7,144 nucleotides of DNA from Mesorhizobium sp. (GTDB lineage: Bacteria > Pseudomonadota > Alphaproteobacteria > Rhizobiales > Rhizobiaceae), in the NCBI GenBank assembly GCA_030698645.1, contig JAUYMV010000174.1:1-7144 (forward strand). The letters are read 5' to 3'. The first letter of the stretch is position 1, and every line of letters starts with the position of its first letter. The notes beneath the pieces were generated by a model. That model was not told the DNA's origin. It saw only the letters and a list, made by a program, of their open reading frames with translations, and made no database searches. The position numbers and the translations under genes are program-made. This document shows, piece after piece, positions 1-6,209 of the stretch.

Positions 1-769
1 CGGCGGCGCCGACATGCCGGTCGTCGTCTCGATGCTGAACTCCTATTCGGGCTGGGCGGCGGCCGCGCTCGGCTTCACGCTCGGCAACCTGGCGCTGATC
101 ATCACCGGCGCGCTGGTCGGCTCGTCGGGCGCGATCCTCAGCTACATCATGTGCAAGGGCATGAACCGTTCGTTCATCTCGGTGATCCTCGGCGGCTTCG
201 GCGGCGAGACGGCTGCGGCCGCCGACGACGGCATCGAGCGGACGGTCAAGCAGGGTTCGGCCGACGATGCGGCCTATCTGATGATGAACGCGCAGAAGGT
301 CATCATCGTGCCCGGCTACGGCATGGCGGTGGCGCAGGCGCAGCATGCGCTGCGCGAGATGGCCGACAAGCTGAAGGCGCACGGCGTCGAGGTGAAGTAT
401 GCGATCCACCCGGTGGCGGGACGCATGCCCGGCCACATGAACGTGCTGCTGGCGGAAGCCAACGTGCCCTATGACGAGGTGTTCGAACTCGAGGACATCA
501 ACTCGGAGTTCGCGCAGGCGGACGTCGCTTATGTGATCGGCGCCAACGACGTGACCAACCCGTCCGCGCGCGACGATAAGTCCTCGCCGATCTACGGCAT
601 GCCGATCCTCGACGTCGACAAGGCGCGCACCTGCCTGTTCGTCAAGCGCAGCCTGGGCTCCGGCTATGCCGGCATCGACAACACGCTGTTCTACAAGGAC
701 GGCACGATGATGCTGCTGGGCGACGCCAAAAAGATGACGGAAGAGATCGTCAAGGCGATGGATCACTGA
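1..769 (+). CDS. pntB: NAD(P) transhydrogenase subunit beta, 3' part (5' end outside window)
   Basis: This is the C-terminal ~255 residues of the beta subunit of the inner-membrane, proton-translocating transhydrogenase, which reduces NADP+ with NADH at the expense of the proton gradient. The reading frame is open from base 2, so the gene begins upstream and the first ATG at 14 is internal. The visible part starts in the last membrane helices (the stretch around [12 protein letters not shown] and [15 protein letters not shown]), followed by a charged linker. It then enters the NADP(H)-binding dIII domain: the Rossmann-like [10 protein letters not shown] turn, [25 protein letters not shown] and [13 protein letters not shown]. 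The order and spacing match PntB, and the protein ends at the usual place after [14 protein letters not shown]. The alpha subunit genes are presumably upstream. A terminator follows 24 bases after the stop. The last 71 coding bases occur again at 2596-2666. Identification is secure. Confidence 0.96.
   Translation, partial: GGADMPVVVSMLNSYSGWAAAALGFTLGNLALIITGALVGSSGAILSYIMCKGMNRSFISVILGGFGGETAAAADDGIERTVKQGSADDAAYLMMNAQKVIIVPGYGMAVAQAQHALREMADKLKAHGVEVKYAIHPVAGRMPGHMNVLLAEANVPYDEVFELEDINSEFAQADVAYVIGANDVTNPSARDDKSSPIYGMPILDVDKARTCLFVKRSLGSGYAGIDNTLFYKDGTMMLLGDAKKMTEEIVKAMDH
696..766 (+). repeat. Direct repeat copy 1: 3' end of pntB
   Basis: These 71 bases, coding for the last 23 or so residues of PntB, recur at 2596-2666 in the same orientation with an offset of exactly 1,900. 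There are four mismatches, at 718, 727, 730 and 733, giving 67 of 71 identical. All four are third codon positions and leave the protein unchanged. Similarity stops at the pntB stop codon on one side and at the AGGAC around 696-700 on the other. Confidence 0.95.
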
Positions 770-793
770 AGTCTGGCGGTTCCGACCGACTTG

Positions 794-821
794 AAAGCCC
801 GGCCGTCGCGCCGGGCTTTTT
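794..821 (+). terminator. Intrinsic terminator of pntB
   Basis: A perfect 10-bp stem, AAAGCCCGGC (794-803) against GCCGGGCTTT (810-819), closes a 6-base loop and runs into a T5 tract (817-821). It starts 24 bases after the pntB stop. This is a classic Rho-independent terminator, and it indicates that the acyltransferase gene downstream is transcribed separately. Confidence 0.9.
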
Positions 822-909
822 CGATTCGCGCACTCCCTTGCTTTCCGCCCCCGCGTCGTGTGCACTCCGCTCCATGCCCGCATCAGACGGGTGGGGAGGA
901 CTGGCGACA

Positions 910-939
910 ATGCGTGACCGGCCGCGCTTGCGTCGATGA
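910..939 (+). CDS. Possible nine-codon leader ORF ahead of the acyltransferase gene
   Basis: An ATG at 910 sits 9 bases after a strong Shine-Dalgarno sequence GGAGGA (895-900). It opens a 9-residue, arginine-rich frame (MRDRPRLRR) whose TGA stop (937-939) overlaps the ATG (936) of the acyltransferase gene as ATGA. The acyltransferase start itself has no good ribosome site within 15 bases, and no other in-frame start exists before the stop at 915-917. The arrangement suggests that ribosomes load at the leader and re-initiate at 936. It may instead be a chance frame, and no conservation can be judged here. Confidence 0.4.
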   Translation: MRDRPRLRR

Positions 940-2342
940 CGACGTCCATCGGCGTTCCGTTCTGGCTCCTGGTGCTGCTGTGCCTGTTCGCGGCGATCGG
1001 CGTCGTCGACCGCGTCTTCGCGCCGTCGGTCCGGTGGTTCTTCCGCCGCCGCGTCAACCAGGCGATCGACGAACTCAACCAACGGCTCGACACCCGCATC
1101 CGCCCGTTCCGGCTGACGCAGCGCCAGTCACAGGTCGAGCGGCTGATCTATGACGCCAGGGTCATCGAGGCCGTCGACGCAGAGGCGCGGTCTACGGGAG
1201 AGCCCCGCGCGGTCGTGATGAAGCGCGCCCAGCGCTACGCCCACGAGATCGTGCCGTCGCTGTCGCTGACAGCCTATTTCGGCGTCGGCACGCGCGTTGC
1301 CCGCTGGATTTCCGAGTTCGTCTACCGTGTGCGGCTCGGCTATTCCGACGACCAATCGCTTAAGGCGGTGCCGGCGGACGCGACCGTCGTGTTCGTGATG
1401 AACCACCGGTCCAACATGGACTACGTGCTCGTCACCTACATGGCCTCGCGCCGCGCGTCGCTGTCCTACGCGGTGGGCGAATGGGCGCGGGTCTGGCTGC
1501 TCGAAAGCCTGATCCGCTCAATGGGAGCCTATTTCATCCGGCGGAACTCGGGAGACGACCTCTATCGCAAGGTGCTCGGCCGCTATGTGGCGCTGGCCAC
1601 CCGCGAGGGCGTCACGCAGGCGGTGTTCCCGGAAGGCGGCCTGACCCGAGACGGGCTCCTGAAGGAGCCGAAGCTCGGTCTGCTCGGCTATATGGTGGCG
1701 GAGTTCGACGCGGCGCAGACCGACATCGTCTTCGTGCCCGTGGGCTTGAACTACGATCGCGTCATCGAGGACCGCATCCTCACCGCCCGCGCGGAAAAGG
1801 AGGCGTCCGGCCGCGACTTCCGCACGCGCCCGCTGGCGATCCTCGCCTTCGTCTGGAACCTCGTCTGGCTACGACTGCGCGGCAAGCTCTACCGCTTCGG
1901 CTACGCCTGCGTGTCGTTCGGCAAGCCAATCTCGCTCGCCGGATGGCAGAAGGATCACGGCATCGAGTTCCGCGCGGTGCCGAGGGAGGCGCGCTTCGGC
2001 GCCGTGCAATTGCTGGCCGACGACCTGATGACGGCCGTCGGCGCCATCGTCCCGGTACTGCCGGTGGCGCTCGCCTCGCATGTCTTCCTGCAGCGCGGCG
2101 ACGAGTGGATCGGCGAGCCGGAGCTCAAGTCCGCGATCTTCGCGCTGATGAGCCGGCTCGAAGCCGAAGGCGCGCATGTCCACATCCCCCGCGCCGACCG
2201 CGACTATGCCGTCTCGGCGGGCCTGCGCATGCTCGAACTGCGCCACATGATCGACGTCAGCGCACTCGGACTCTACCGAGCCAACATGCGCGAGCGGCTG
2301 CTGCTGCAATATTACGCCAACTCGATCGGGCACCTTGTGTGA
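936..2342 (+). CDS. Glycerol-3-phosphate acyltransferase-like protein (PlsB/GNPAT family)
   Basis: A 468-residue membrane-associated acyltransferase. It most likely moves an acyl chain from a thioester to glycerol-3-phosphate or a related acceptor in phospholipid synthesis at the inner membrane. After an N-terminal hydrophobic helix (about residues 8-24) come the four family blocks in order: block I NHRSNMD (156-162, catalytic His157 and Asp162), block II GAYFIRR (197-203), block III FPEGGLTRDG (231-240, Glu233 and Gly234) and block IV VFVPVGLNYDRV (265-276). The wording of blocks II and IV resembles PlsB and eukaryotic DHAP/glycerol-3-phosphate acyltransferases more than PlsC. The protein is far shorter than the roughly 800 residues of enterobacterial PlsB, because the flanking domains are reduced. 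The start at 936 is the only in-frame candidate, but its ribosome site is remote (see the leader ORF). Substrate specificity cannot be read from the sequence, and annotation as a 1-acylglycerol-3-phosphate acyltransferase is an alternative. Confidence 0.85.
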   Translation: MTTSIGVPFWLLVLLCLFAAIGVVDRVFAPSVRWFFRRRVNQAIDELNQRLDTRIRPFRLTQRQSQVERLIYDARVIEAVDAEARSTGEPRAVVMKRAQRYAHEIVPSLSLTAYFGVGTRVARWISEFVYRVRLGYSDDQSLKAVPADATVVFVMNHRSNMDYVLVTYMASRRASLSYAVGEWARVWLLESLIRSMGAYFIRRNSGDDLYRKVLGRYVALATREGVTQAVFPEGGLTRDGLLKEPKLGLLGYMVAEFDAAQTDIVFVPVGLNYDRVIEDRILTARAEKEASGRDFRTRPLAILAFVWNLVWLRLRGKLYRFGYACVSFGKPISLAGWQKDHGIEFRAVPREARFGAVQLLADDLMTAVGAIVPVLPVALASHVFLQRGDEWIGEPELKSAIFALMSRLEAEGAHVHIPRADRDYAVSAGLRMLELRHMIDVSALGLYRANMRERLLLQYYANSIGHLV

Positions 2343-2366
2343 CGCTGGTGGCGCTCCGCCACGTCA
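2340..2366 (+). terminator. Weak stem-loop at the acyltransferase stop
   Basis: GTGGCG (2348-2353) pairs with CGCCAC (2357-2362) over a CTC loop, with an outer TGAC/GTCA pair (2340-2343, 2363-2366) separated by a bulge. It begins at the stop codon of the acyltransferase gene. There is no T tract, so at best it is a poor or Rho-assisted terminator or an mRNA 3' end structure. Confidence 0.3.
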
Positions 2367-2523
2367 GGCCATTGCCGCGCGGCGCGGCTGGACGAGGCAG
2401 GTCAATCCGGCGACCACCAGGATAGCCGCCATGGCGGAGCCCGATGTCCGCGGCCGTCGGTTTGAAGACCATGACCACCACGACCAGCAGGATCGTGGTG
2501 TAGTCGAAGACCGGGAAGGCGCG
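2364..2523 (-). pseudogene. Remnant of a membrane protein C-terminus, frameshifted
   Basis: On the minus strand this stretch encodes one hydrophobic helix with flanks, FPVFDYTTILLVVVVMVFKP followed by TAADIG, and then in a second frame a further helix, AMAAILVVAGLTCLVQP, ending RRAAMA and a TGA (+ strand 2364-2366). Removing one base from the GGG run (+ strand CCC at 2440-2442) joins the two as DIGSAMAAILVV. The result reads like the normal end of a small multi-helix membrane protein: helix, short polar turn, helix, basic tail, stop. No coherent protein is visible further upstream beyond about 2540, so only the 3' end survives. The family was not recognised. The break could also be a sequencing error, but the missing 5' part argues for true decay. 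Confidence 0.5.
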
Positions 2524-2546
2524 GTGCCGCCGGCGCGGCCTATCGG

Positions 2547-2702
2547 ATGAAATGCGCGCGGGAGGACATCGACATTCCCGGCCCGCTGTCCCAGGAGGAC
2601 GGCACGATGATGCTGCTCGGCGACGCGAAGAAAATGACGGAAGAGATCGTCAAGGCGATGGATCACCAGGAGATACTCGGCCCGACTGCTGTCGCTGCAT
2701 GA
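2547..2702 (+). pseudogene. 51-codon ORF carrying a second pntB 3' end
   Basis: An open frame from ATG 2547 to TGA 2700-2702. Residues 1-16 (MKCAREDIDIPGPLSQ) have no recognised origin. Residues 17-40 reproduce the PntB C-terminus ([14 protein letters not shown] and onward to KAMDH). The PntB stop is missing, and 11 unrelated residues follow (QEILGPTAVAA). No convincing Shine-Dalgarno precedes the ATG, and the fragment lacks the nucleotide-binding and membrane parts of PntB, so it cannot act as a transhydrogenase. It is best read as gene debris left by recombination near a pntB copy. Translation of the short ORF cannot be excluded because its pntB-derived part has changed only at silent sites. 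Confidence 0.6.
2596..2666 (+). repeat. Direct repeat copy 2: displaced 3' end of pntB
   Basis: The partner of 696-766, 67 of 71 bases identical, at an offset of exactly 1,900 bases. The CTG to CTC, GCC to GCG, AAA to AAG and AAG to AAA changes are all synonymous. The repeat pair brackets the terminator, the acyltransferase gene and the antisense membrane-protein remnant. Confidence 0.95.
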
Positions 2703-2723
2703 AATCCTGCTGGCCAGCACATC

Positions 2724-2751
2724 TTTTGTTTTGCGGCGGGACTGCTAGACT
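2724..2751 (+). promoter_or_regulatory. Weak candidate promoter of the hydrolase gene
   Basis: The T-rich patch TTTTGT (2724-2729) stands 16 bases before TAGACT (2746-2751). The latter is preceded by TG at 2743-2744 in the extended -10 position. The patch is conspicuous in otherwise GC-rich DNA and lies 28 bases ahead of the ATG at 2779. The match to the sigma-70 consensus is poor at -35, so this is a guess by position and base composition. Confidence 0.25.
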
Positions 2752-2778
2752 TCCGGCTTCACCTTGCCGGGGGCCGCG

Positions 2779-4608
2779 ATGGCACAAGCGCCGAAACCTG
2801 CAAACAGCAAGTCACGCCGGGCCAAGCCGGCCAAACCGCCGAAACCCTTGAACGATCAGGCTGCGGCCGACGCCGCCCCGGCCGGCGACAGCACGACGGC
2901 CTCGACGGGGTCCGATGAAAGGCGCGGCAGCGGCAGACAGGCGATCGTCATCGTGCACGGCATGGGCGAGCAGAGGCCGCTGGAGACGCTGCGAAGCTTC
3001 GTCGAAGCGGTGTGGGGTGGCAAGACGGTGCCCGGAGACGCCACCTCGCACAACGACATGTGGCTCGTGCCCGACACGCGCGCCGGACTGAAGGAACTGG
3101 CGCGCGTGACGACGCGGCAGGTGCACGGCGTCGCGACGGATTTCTACGAGCTCTACTGGGCCGACAAGCTGACCGGAAATACGCTGGCGCAGTTCAACGC
3201 CTGGCTGCGCGGACTGCTGTTGCGCTGGCCGCATCAGGTGCCGCGCGAAACGGCCGGACTGTGGCTCGCGCTGTGGCTGCTGACGCTCGCCGTCGTCGCG
3301 GTGGTTCTGTGGGTCGGCAAGGATGCAAGCTGGCAGGGCCTGTTCAAGCTGGCGACCAACAAGGAGCCGGCGCCGGGCCTGCGGATCTGGGGGAGCATCG
3401 CGCTGGCGGCCGGTCTCCTGGCACTGTCGTTCTGGTGGCTCAGGACGTCACTGGAGGACTGGGCGACGGCCGGAATGCGCTTCTTCGGGACATGGCAGGA
3501 CCAGTCGGCGAAGGAGGCATCGCTGCCGGTCGCGTTGTCGTGGGCGGCCTGCCTGCTGCTTCCGGCCGTCATCGGAGTTCTCGCCTATTTCTGGTTCCCG
3601 TGGGCTTCGCTGGCGAGCGCGAAGGGGGCCGCGACGCTCGCGGCGATCGCGATAACCGCTGCTCTTACCGGATGGGTCGTGCCCGTGCTCGGGGACGTCG
3701 CGCGCTATGTCAGGACATCGCCCGACGCCGTCAGCGCGCGCTCCGCCATCCGGGAGCGCGGCCTGGAGCTTCTGCGCGCCTTGCACGGGCCGAGGCGCGA
3801 CGTCCGAACCTTCGACGACAGCTTCGGTGACGAGCGACCGTACGACCGGGTCGTCGTCGTCGGCCACAGCCTCGGTTCGATCATCGCCTACGACATCCTG
3901 CGCCTGTTCTGGCAGGAGCGCGGGCCGACCTCGGTAAATCCGCCCGACGCGGCGACGACGGCGGCGCTGGTGGCGATCGACGCCTATTGCCGCGAATGCA
4001 GGCGCGGGAACCTGCCATTCGAGCCGGGCGAATACAGGCGATTGCAGGCGGCGGTCAGCGAGGCGCTGCAAGGCCAGCCCGGCTCCTGGCGCGTCACCGA
4101 CTTCGTGACGCTCGGCTCGCCGCTGTCGCACGCGGAATTCCTGATCTCGCGCGACCGACATGCCTTCGAGCAGCGCAAGGCCGAACGGTTGTTCCCGGTC
4201 TGCCCGCCGATGCTCGAGCCTGAAAGGGAGAGCTTCCTCTACTCCGGCAGGGACGGTTCCGGGCCGTTCGCGAACCATGCGGCGCTGTTTTCCGCGACGC
4301 GCTGGGCCAACATATTCGATGCGCCGTTTCTCGGCGTGTTCGGCGACTATATCAGCGGGCCGTGCCGATCGAATTTCGGCCCGGGCGTGGTCGATGTCGC
4401 CATCCGCCTCCGGAGGCGCGGGTTGTTTTCGCGAGTGATCACGCACACGAACTACTGGGACGAAACCGCAAGGGGCGAGGTCCGGGACGAGGCCTGGAAG
4501 GTGCTGAGCGACAAGCCGCTCGACGACCCGAACCGATCGCACATTTCGGTGCTGCGGATCGCGATGGGGCTGAAGCGGCGCGTGCGAGCCGCGACCGCGG
4601 GGTCGTAG
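2779..4608 (+). CDS. Membrane-embedded alpha/beta-hydrolase-like protein, function unknown
   Basis: A 609-residue protein. The start chosen is the ATG at 2779, with GGGGG (2769-2773) five bases ahead; a TTG at 2764 in the same frame is less likely. Residues 1-53 are a Lys/Pro/Ala-rich, probably disordered and cytoplasmic tail. The hydrolase core opens with AIVIVHGMGEQ (His60, the usual oxyanion-strand position). It is then interrupted by four hydrophobic segments at about 159-180, 200-221, 250-275 and 280-305. It resumes with VVVVGHSLGSIIAYD, whose Ser364 is the likely nucleophile in GHSLG, and FVTLGSPLS (442-450), a typical strand after the nucleophile. His556 in ITHTNYWDE and an acid within residues 512-523 (NIFDAPFLGVFGD) are plausible remaining triad members, by inference. 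This makes a lipase/esterase-like enzyme likely, but no substrate can be named. It stands alone on the plus strand and converges with the MFS gene. Confidence 0.75.
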   Translation: MAQAPKPANSKSRRAKPAKPPKPLNDQAAADAAPAGDSTTASTGSDERRGSGRQAIVIVHGMGEQRPLETLRSFVEAVWGGKTVPGDATSHNDMWLVPDTRAGLKELARVTTRQVHGVATDFYELYWADKLTGNTLAQFNAWLRGLLLRWPHQVPRETAGLWLALWLLTLAVVAVVLWVGKDASWQGLFKLATNKEPAPGLRIWGSIALAAGLLALSFWWLRTSLEDWATAGMRFFGTWQDQSAKEASLPVALSWAACLLLPAVIGVLAYFWFPWASLASAKGAATLAAIAITAALTGWVVPVLGDVARYVRTSPDAVSARSAIRERGLELLRALHGPRRDVRTFDDSFGDERPYDRVVVVGHSLGSIIAYDILRLFWQERGPTSVNPPDAATTAALVAIDAYCRECRRGNLPFEPGEYRRLQAAVSEALQGQPGSWRVTDFVTLGSPLSHAEFLISRDRHAFEQRKAERLFPVCPPMLEPERESFLYSGRDGSGPFANHAALFSATRWANIFDAPFLGVFGDYISGPCRSNFGPGVVDVAIRLRRRGLFSRVITHTNYWDETARGEVRDEAWKVLSDKPLDDPNRSHISVLRIAMGLKRRVRAATAGS

Positions 4609-4620
4609 CCGGTCAGGTCA

Positions 4621-4639
4621 GCCCGCAGCCATCGCGGGC
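4621..4639. terminator. Candidate shared hairpin between convergent genes
   Basis: GCCCGC (4621-4626) and GCGGGC (4634-4639) form a perfect 6-bp stem over a 7-base loop, in the 33-bp gap between the hydrolase stop (4608) and the MFS stop (4642). The location suits a bidirectional terminator, but neither strand has a T tract after the stem, so efficiency is doubtful. Confidence 0.35.
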
Positions 4640-4641
4640 AC

Positions 4642-6072
4642 CTATCCAACGCGCGCGAGCGAGGTCATCGACGTCCGCGTCAGCGCGATCGCGGCCATGC
4701 AGCCAATCACGGAAAGCGGCAGGAAGGCAAGAAACAGCCACGAGGCGACGCCGCGCGCCGTCTCGCCGCTCAGGCCGTGGGCGAAGCCGCTGGCGTTGGC
4801 GATGATGCCGGCGCCGGCCGCGCCGACCGCATAGCCGATCCGCTGCATGGCGGGCACCGCCGACGAAGCGACGGTGCTTTCCGACGGTCTGGCGGAAGCG
4901 ACGATCATGCGCGTGACGAAGGGCCAGGCGATGCCGAAACCGCCGCCCTGCAGCAGCGCGCAGACCAGGATCAGCGGGATCGACCCCAGCGGTATGGCAT
5001 AGGCGAAGCCGGCGATGCCACCGGCCACCATGAAGGCGCCGACGATGATGATGGCGCGTTCGTGGCGCGGTTTCGCGTTCGCCACCATGATCGACAGGAT
5101 CGACCAGGCGATCGATTCGGAGGCGATGATGTAGCCCGTCGTCAGCACGGGAATGCCGTGCAGGCTGGTCAGCAGCAGCGGCGCGTAGACCGCGAAGGAT
5201 ACCGTCGAGATCGAAAAGGCGCCGACCATCGTCAGGCCGAGACCGACCGGCGAGCGCCAGTCGAACGGCCGGCTCGGAAACAGGCGCGACTGTGGACGCC
5301 GCGCGTCGAGCACGAAGAACAGCGCCAGTCCGCCGATGCCGAGCGCCAGCAGCAGCGACGATGTGAGCAGGCGGATCTCGACACCGGCCACCGCGATCAG
5401 GAGTACCGCGAGCGCAAGGCAGGATAGGGGCACGACAGGGAAGGGCGGCGGCATGAGGCTGGCGTCGCGCCTGGCGGCCGGACCGGAGAGCACGACATAG
5501 CTGATGGCGGCCATGACAAGGCCGGCAACCGAGAAGGCGCCGAACGCATAGCGCCAGCCGGCCGCCGCCGAGATTAGCGCGCCGAGCAGCGGCCCGCTGA
5601 ACGCGGCGATGCCCCAGATCGCCGACATGATGGCAAAAAGCTGCGGCCAGATGGCGCGCGGAAACAGGCGTTCCACCGAGACATAGGCAAGCGCCACGAG
5701 CGCGCCGCCGCCGAGCCCCTCGACCAGCCGCCCGGCGAGCAGGAAGGGCATCGTCGGGGCGAGCGCGCACATCATGGCGCCGATCGCGTAGATCATCGCC
5801 GCGCCGGCCATGTTGGTGCGCAGCGAGATATAGCTCAGCATGCGCCCGGCGGCCGCGCCGGCGACGATGGCGCCGATTTCGTAGATCGCGAACGACCAGC
5901 CGACGAACTGCACGCCGGAAAGGTCGCGCACCATCGCCGGCATGATCGTGGTGATCATCGTCTCGTTGGTCGAGTGCAGCAGGATGCCGAGGCTGACGAA
6001 GCAGAGGCGGCCCAAGTCGCCGCTGCGCCACAAGGCGCGCCAGTCGACGGGGTCTCCGGCCAGATCGGACAC
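4642..6072 (-). CDS. MFS transporter, DHA2-like (14 predicted helices)
   Basis: A 476-residue inner-membrane transporter of the major facilitator superfamily, probably a proton-coupled drug or metabolite exporter. Fourteen hydrophobic segments can be counted (roughly 24-44, 56-74, 87-104, 108-132, 147-167, 173-195, 212-230, 235-255, 272-298, 310-330, 340-358, 363-385, 405-427, 443-464), which points to the DHA2 branch. Motif C is visible as GIAAFSGPLLG (154-164), and helix 1 carries NETMITTIMPAMVRDL with a buried Glu37. Motif A at 76-86 (GRMLSYISLRT) is degenerate, with Tyr81 where Asp is normal. The start is a GTG at 6070-6072, with AGAGG (+ strand CCTCT, 6083-6087) about 10 bases upstream. 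Substrate is unknown. No regulator or membrane-fusion partner is adjacent in the window. Confidence 0.88.
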   Translation of the reverse strand: MSDLAGDPVDWRALWRSGDLGRLCFVSLGILLHSTNETMITTIMPAMVRDLSGVQFVGWSFAIYEIGAIVAGAAAGRMLSYISLRTNMAGAAMIYAIGAMMCALAPTMPFLLAGRLVEGLGGGALVALAYVSVERLFPRAIWPQLFAIMSAIWGIAAFSGPLLGALISAAAGWRYAFGAFSVAGLVMAAISYVVLSGPAARRDASLMPPPFPVVPLSCLALAVLLIAVAGVEIRLLTSSLLLALGIGGLALFFVLDARRPQSRLFPSRPFDWRSPVGLGLTMVGAFSISTVSFAVYAPLLLTSLHGIPVLTTGYIIASESIAWSILSIMVANAKPRHERAIIIVGAFMVAGGIAGFAYAIPLGSIPLILVCALLQGGGFGIAWPFVTRMIVASARPSESTVASSAVPAMQRIGYAVGAAGAGIIANASGFAHGLSGETARGVASWLFLAFLPLSVIGCMAAIALTRTSMTSLARVG

Positions 6073-6130
6073 GCTGTTGGTTCCTCTTTCGAACGGCTTC
6101 GGAGGCCGTGGGTAGAGGAAATCGCGTCAC

Positions 6131-6146
6131 GCTGGCAATCGCCAGC
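6131..6146. promoter_or_regulatory. Palindrome in the MFS upstream region, possible operator
   Basis: GCTGGC (6131-6136) and GCCAGC (6141-6146) form a perfect 6-bp inverted repeat around AATC. On the minus strand a TTGACG (+ strand 6157-6162) lies just upstream, where a -35 box for the MFS gene could be. The palindrome then covers the -10 region about 17 bases further on, although no good -10 sequence is present. The position would suit a repressor site, but a chance hairpin is also possible. Confidence 0.3.
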
Positions 6147-6163
6147 CCGGCGAAATCGTCAAT

Positions 6164-6200
6164 CCAGAGACAGCCACCCCGACGGGGCGGCTGTCTCTGG
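6164..6200 (-). terminator. Strong stem-loop terminating the DUF992 gene
   Basis: A perfect 12-bp stem, CCAGAGACAGCC (6164-6175) against GGCTGTCTCTGG (6189-6200), is extended after one A/C mismatch by a CCCC/GGGG stem with a GAC loop. It lies 9 bases beyond the DUF992 stop on the minus strand. The following minus-strand sequence (ATTGACGATTTCG) is only mildly T-rich. The stem strength and position still make a terminator the most likely role. Confidence 0.7.
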
Positions 6201-6209
6201 CAGGCCGGA

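Noticed and set aside
1481..2425. A 314-codon plus-strand frame within the acyltransferase gene
   Set aside because: Out-of-frame shadow dominated by Arg, Ala and Gly; the acyltransferase frame explains the region fully.
2364..2720. A 118-codon minus-strand open frame across the debris region
   Set aside because: Only its last 25 or so residues look like protein (the second helix of the remnant). The rest is the reverse of the pntB tail copy, so it is not a real gene as drawn.
2764..2778. TTG at 2764 as the hydrolase start
   Set aside because: It adds only five residues, uses a rare start, and the GGGGG at 2769-2773 fits the ATG at 2779 instead.
2343..2778. Transposon or insertion sequence as the source of the debris and repeats
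   Set aside because: No transposase fragment, terminal inverted repeats or short target duplications are visible. The 71-bp repeat is coding sequence of pntB.
3448..4542. A 364-codon minus-strand open frame opposite the hydrolase gene
   Set aside because: Low-complexity, Arg/Asp/Gly-rich translation with no recognisable domain; the plus-strand frame carries the HGMGEQ and GHSLG motifs.
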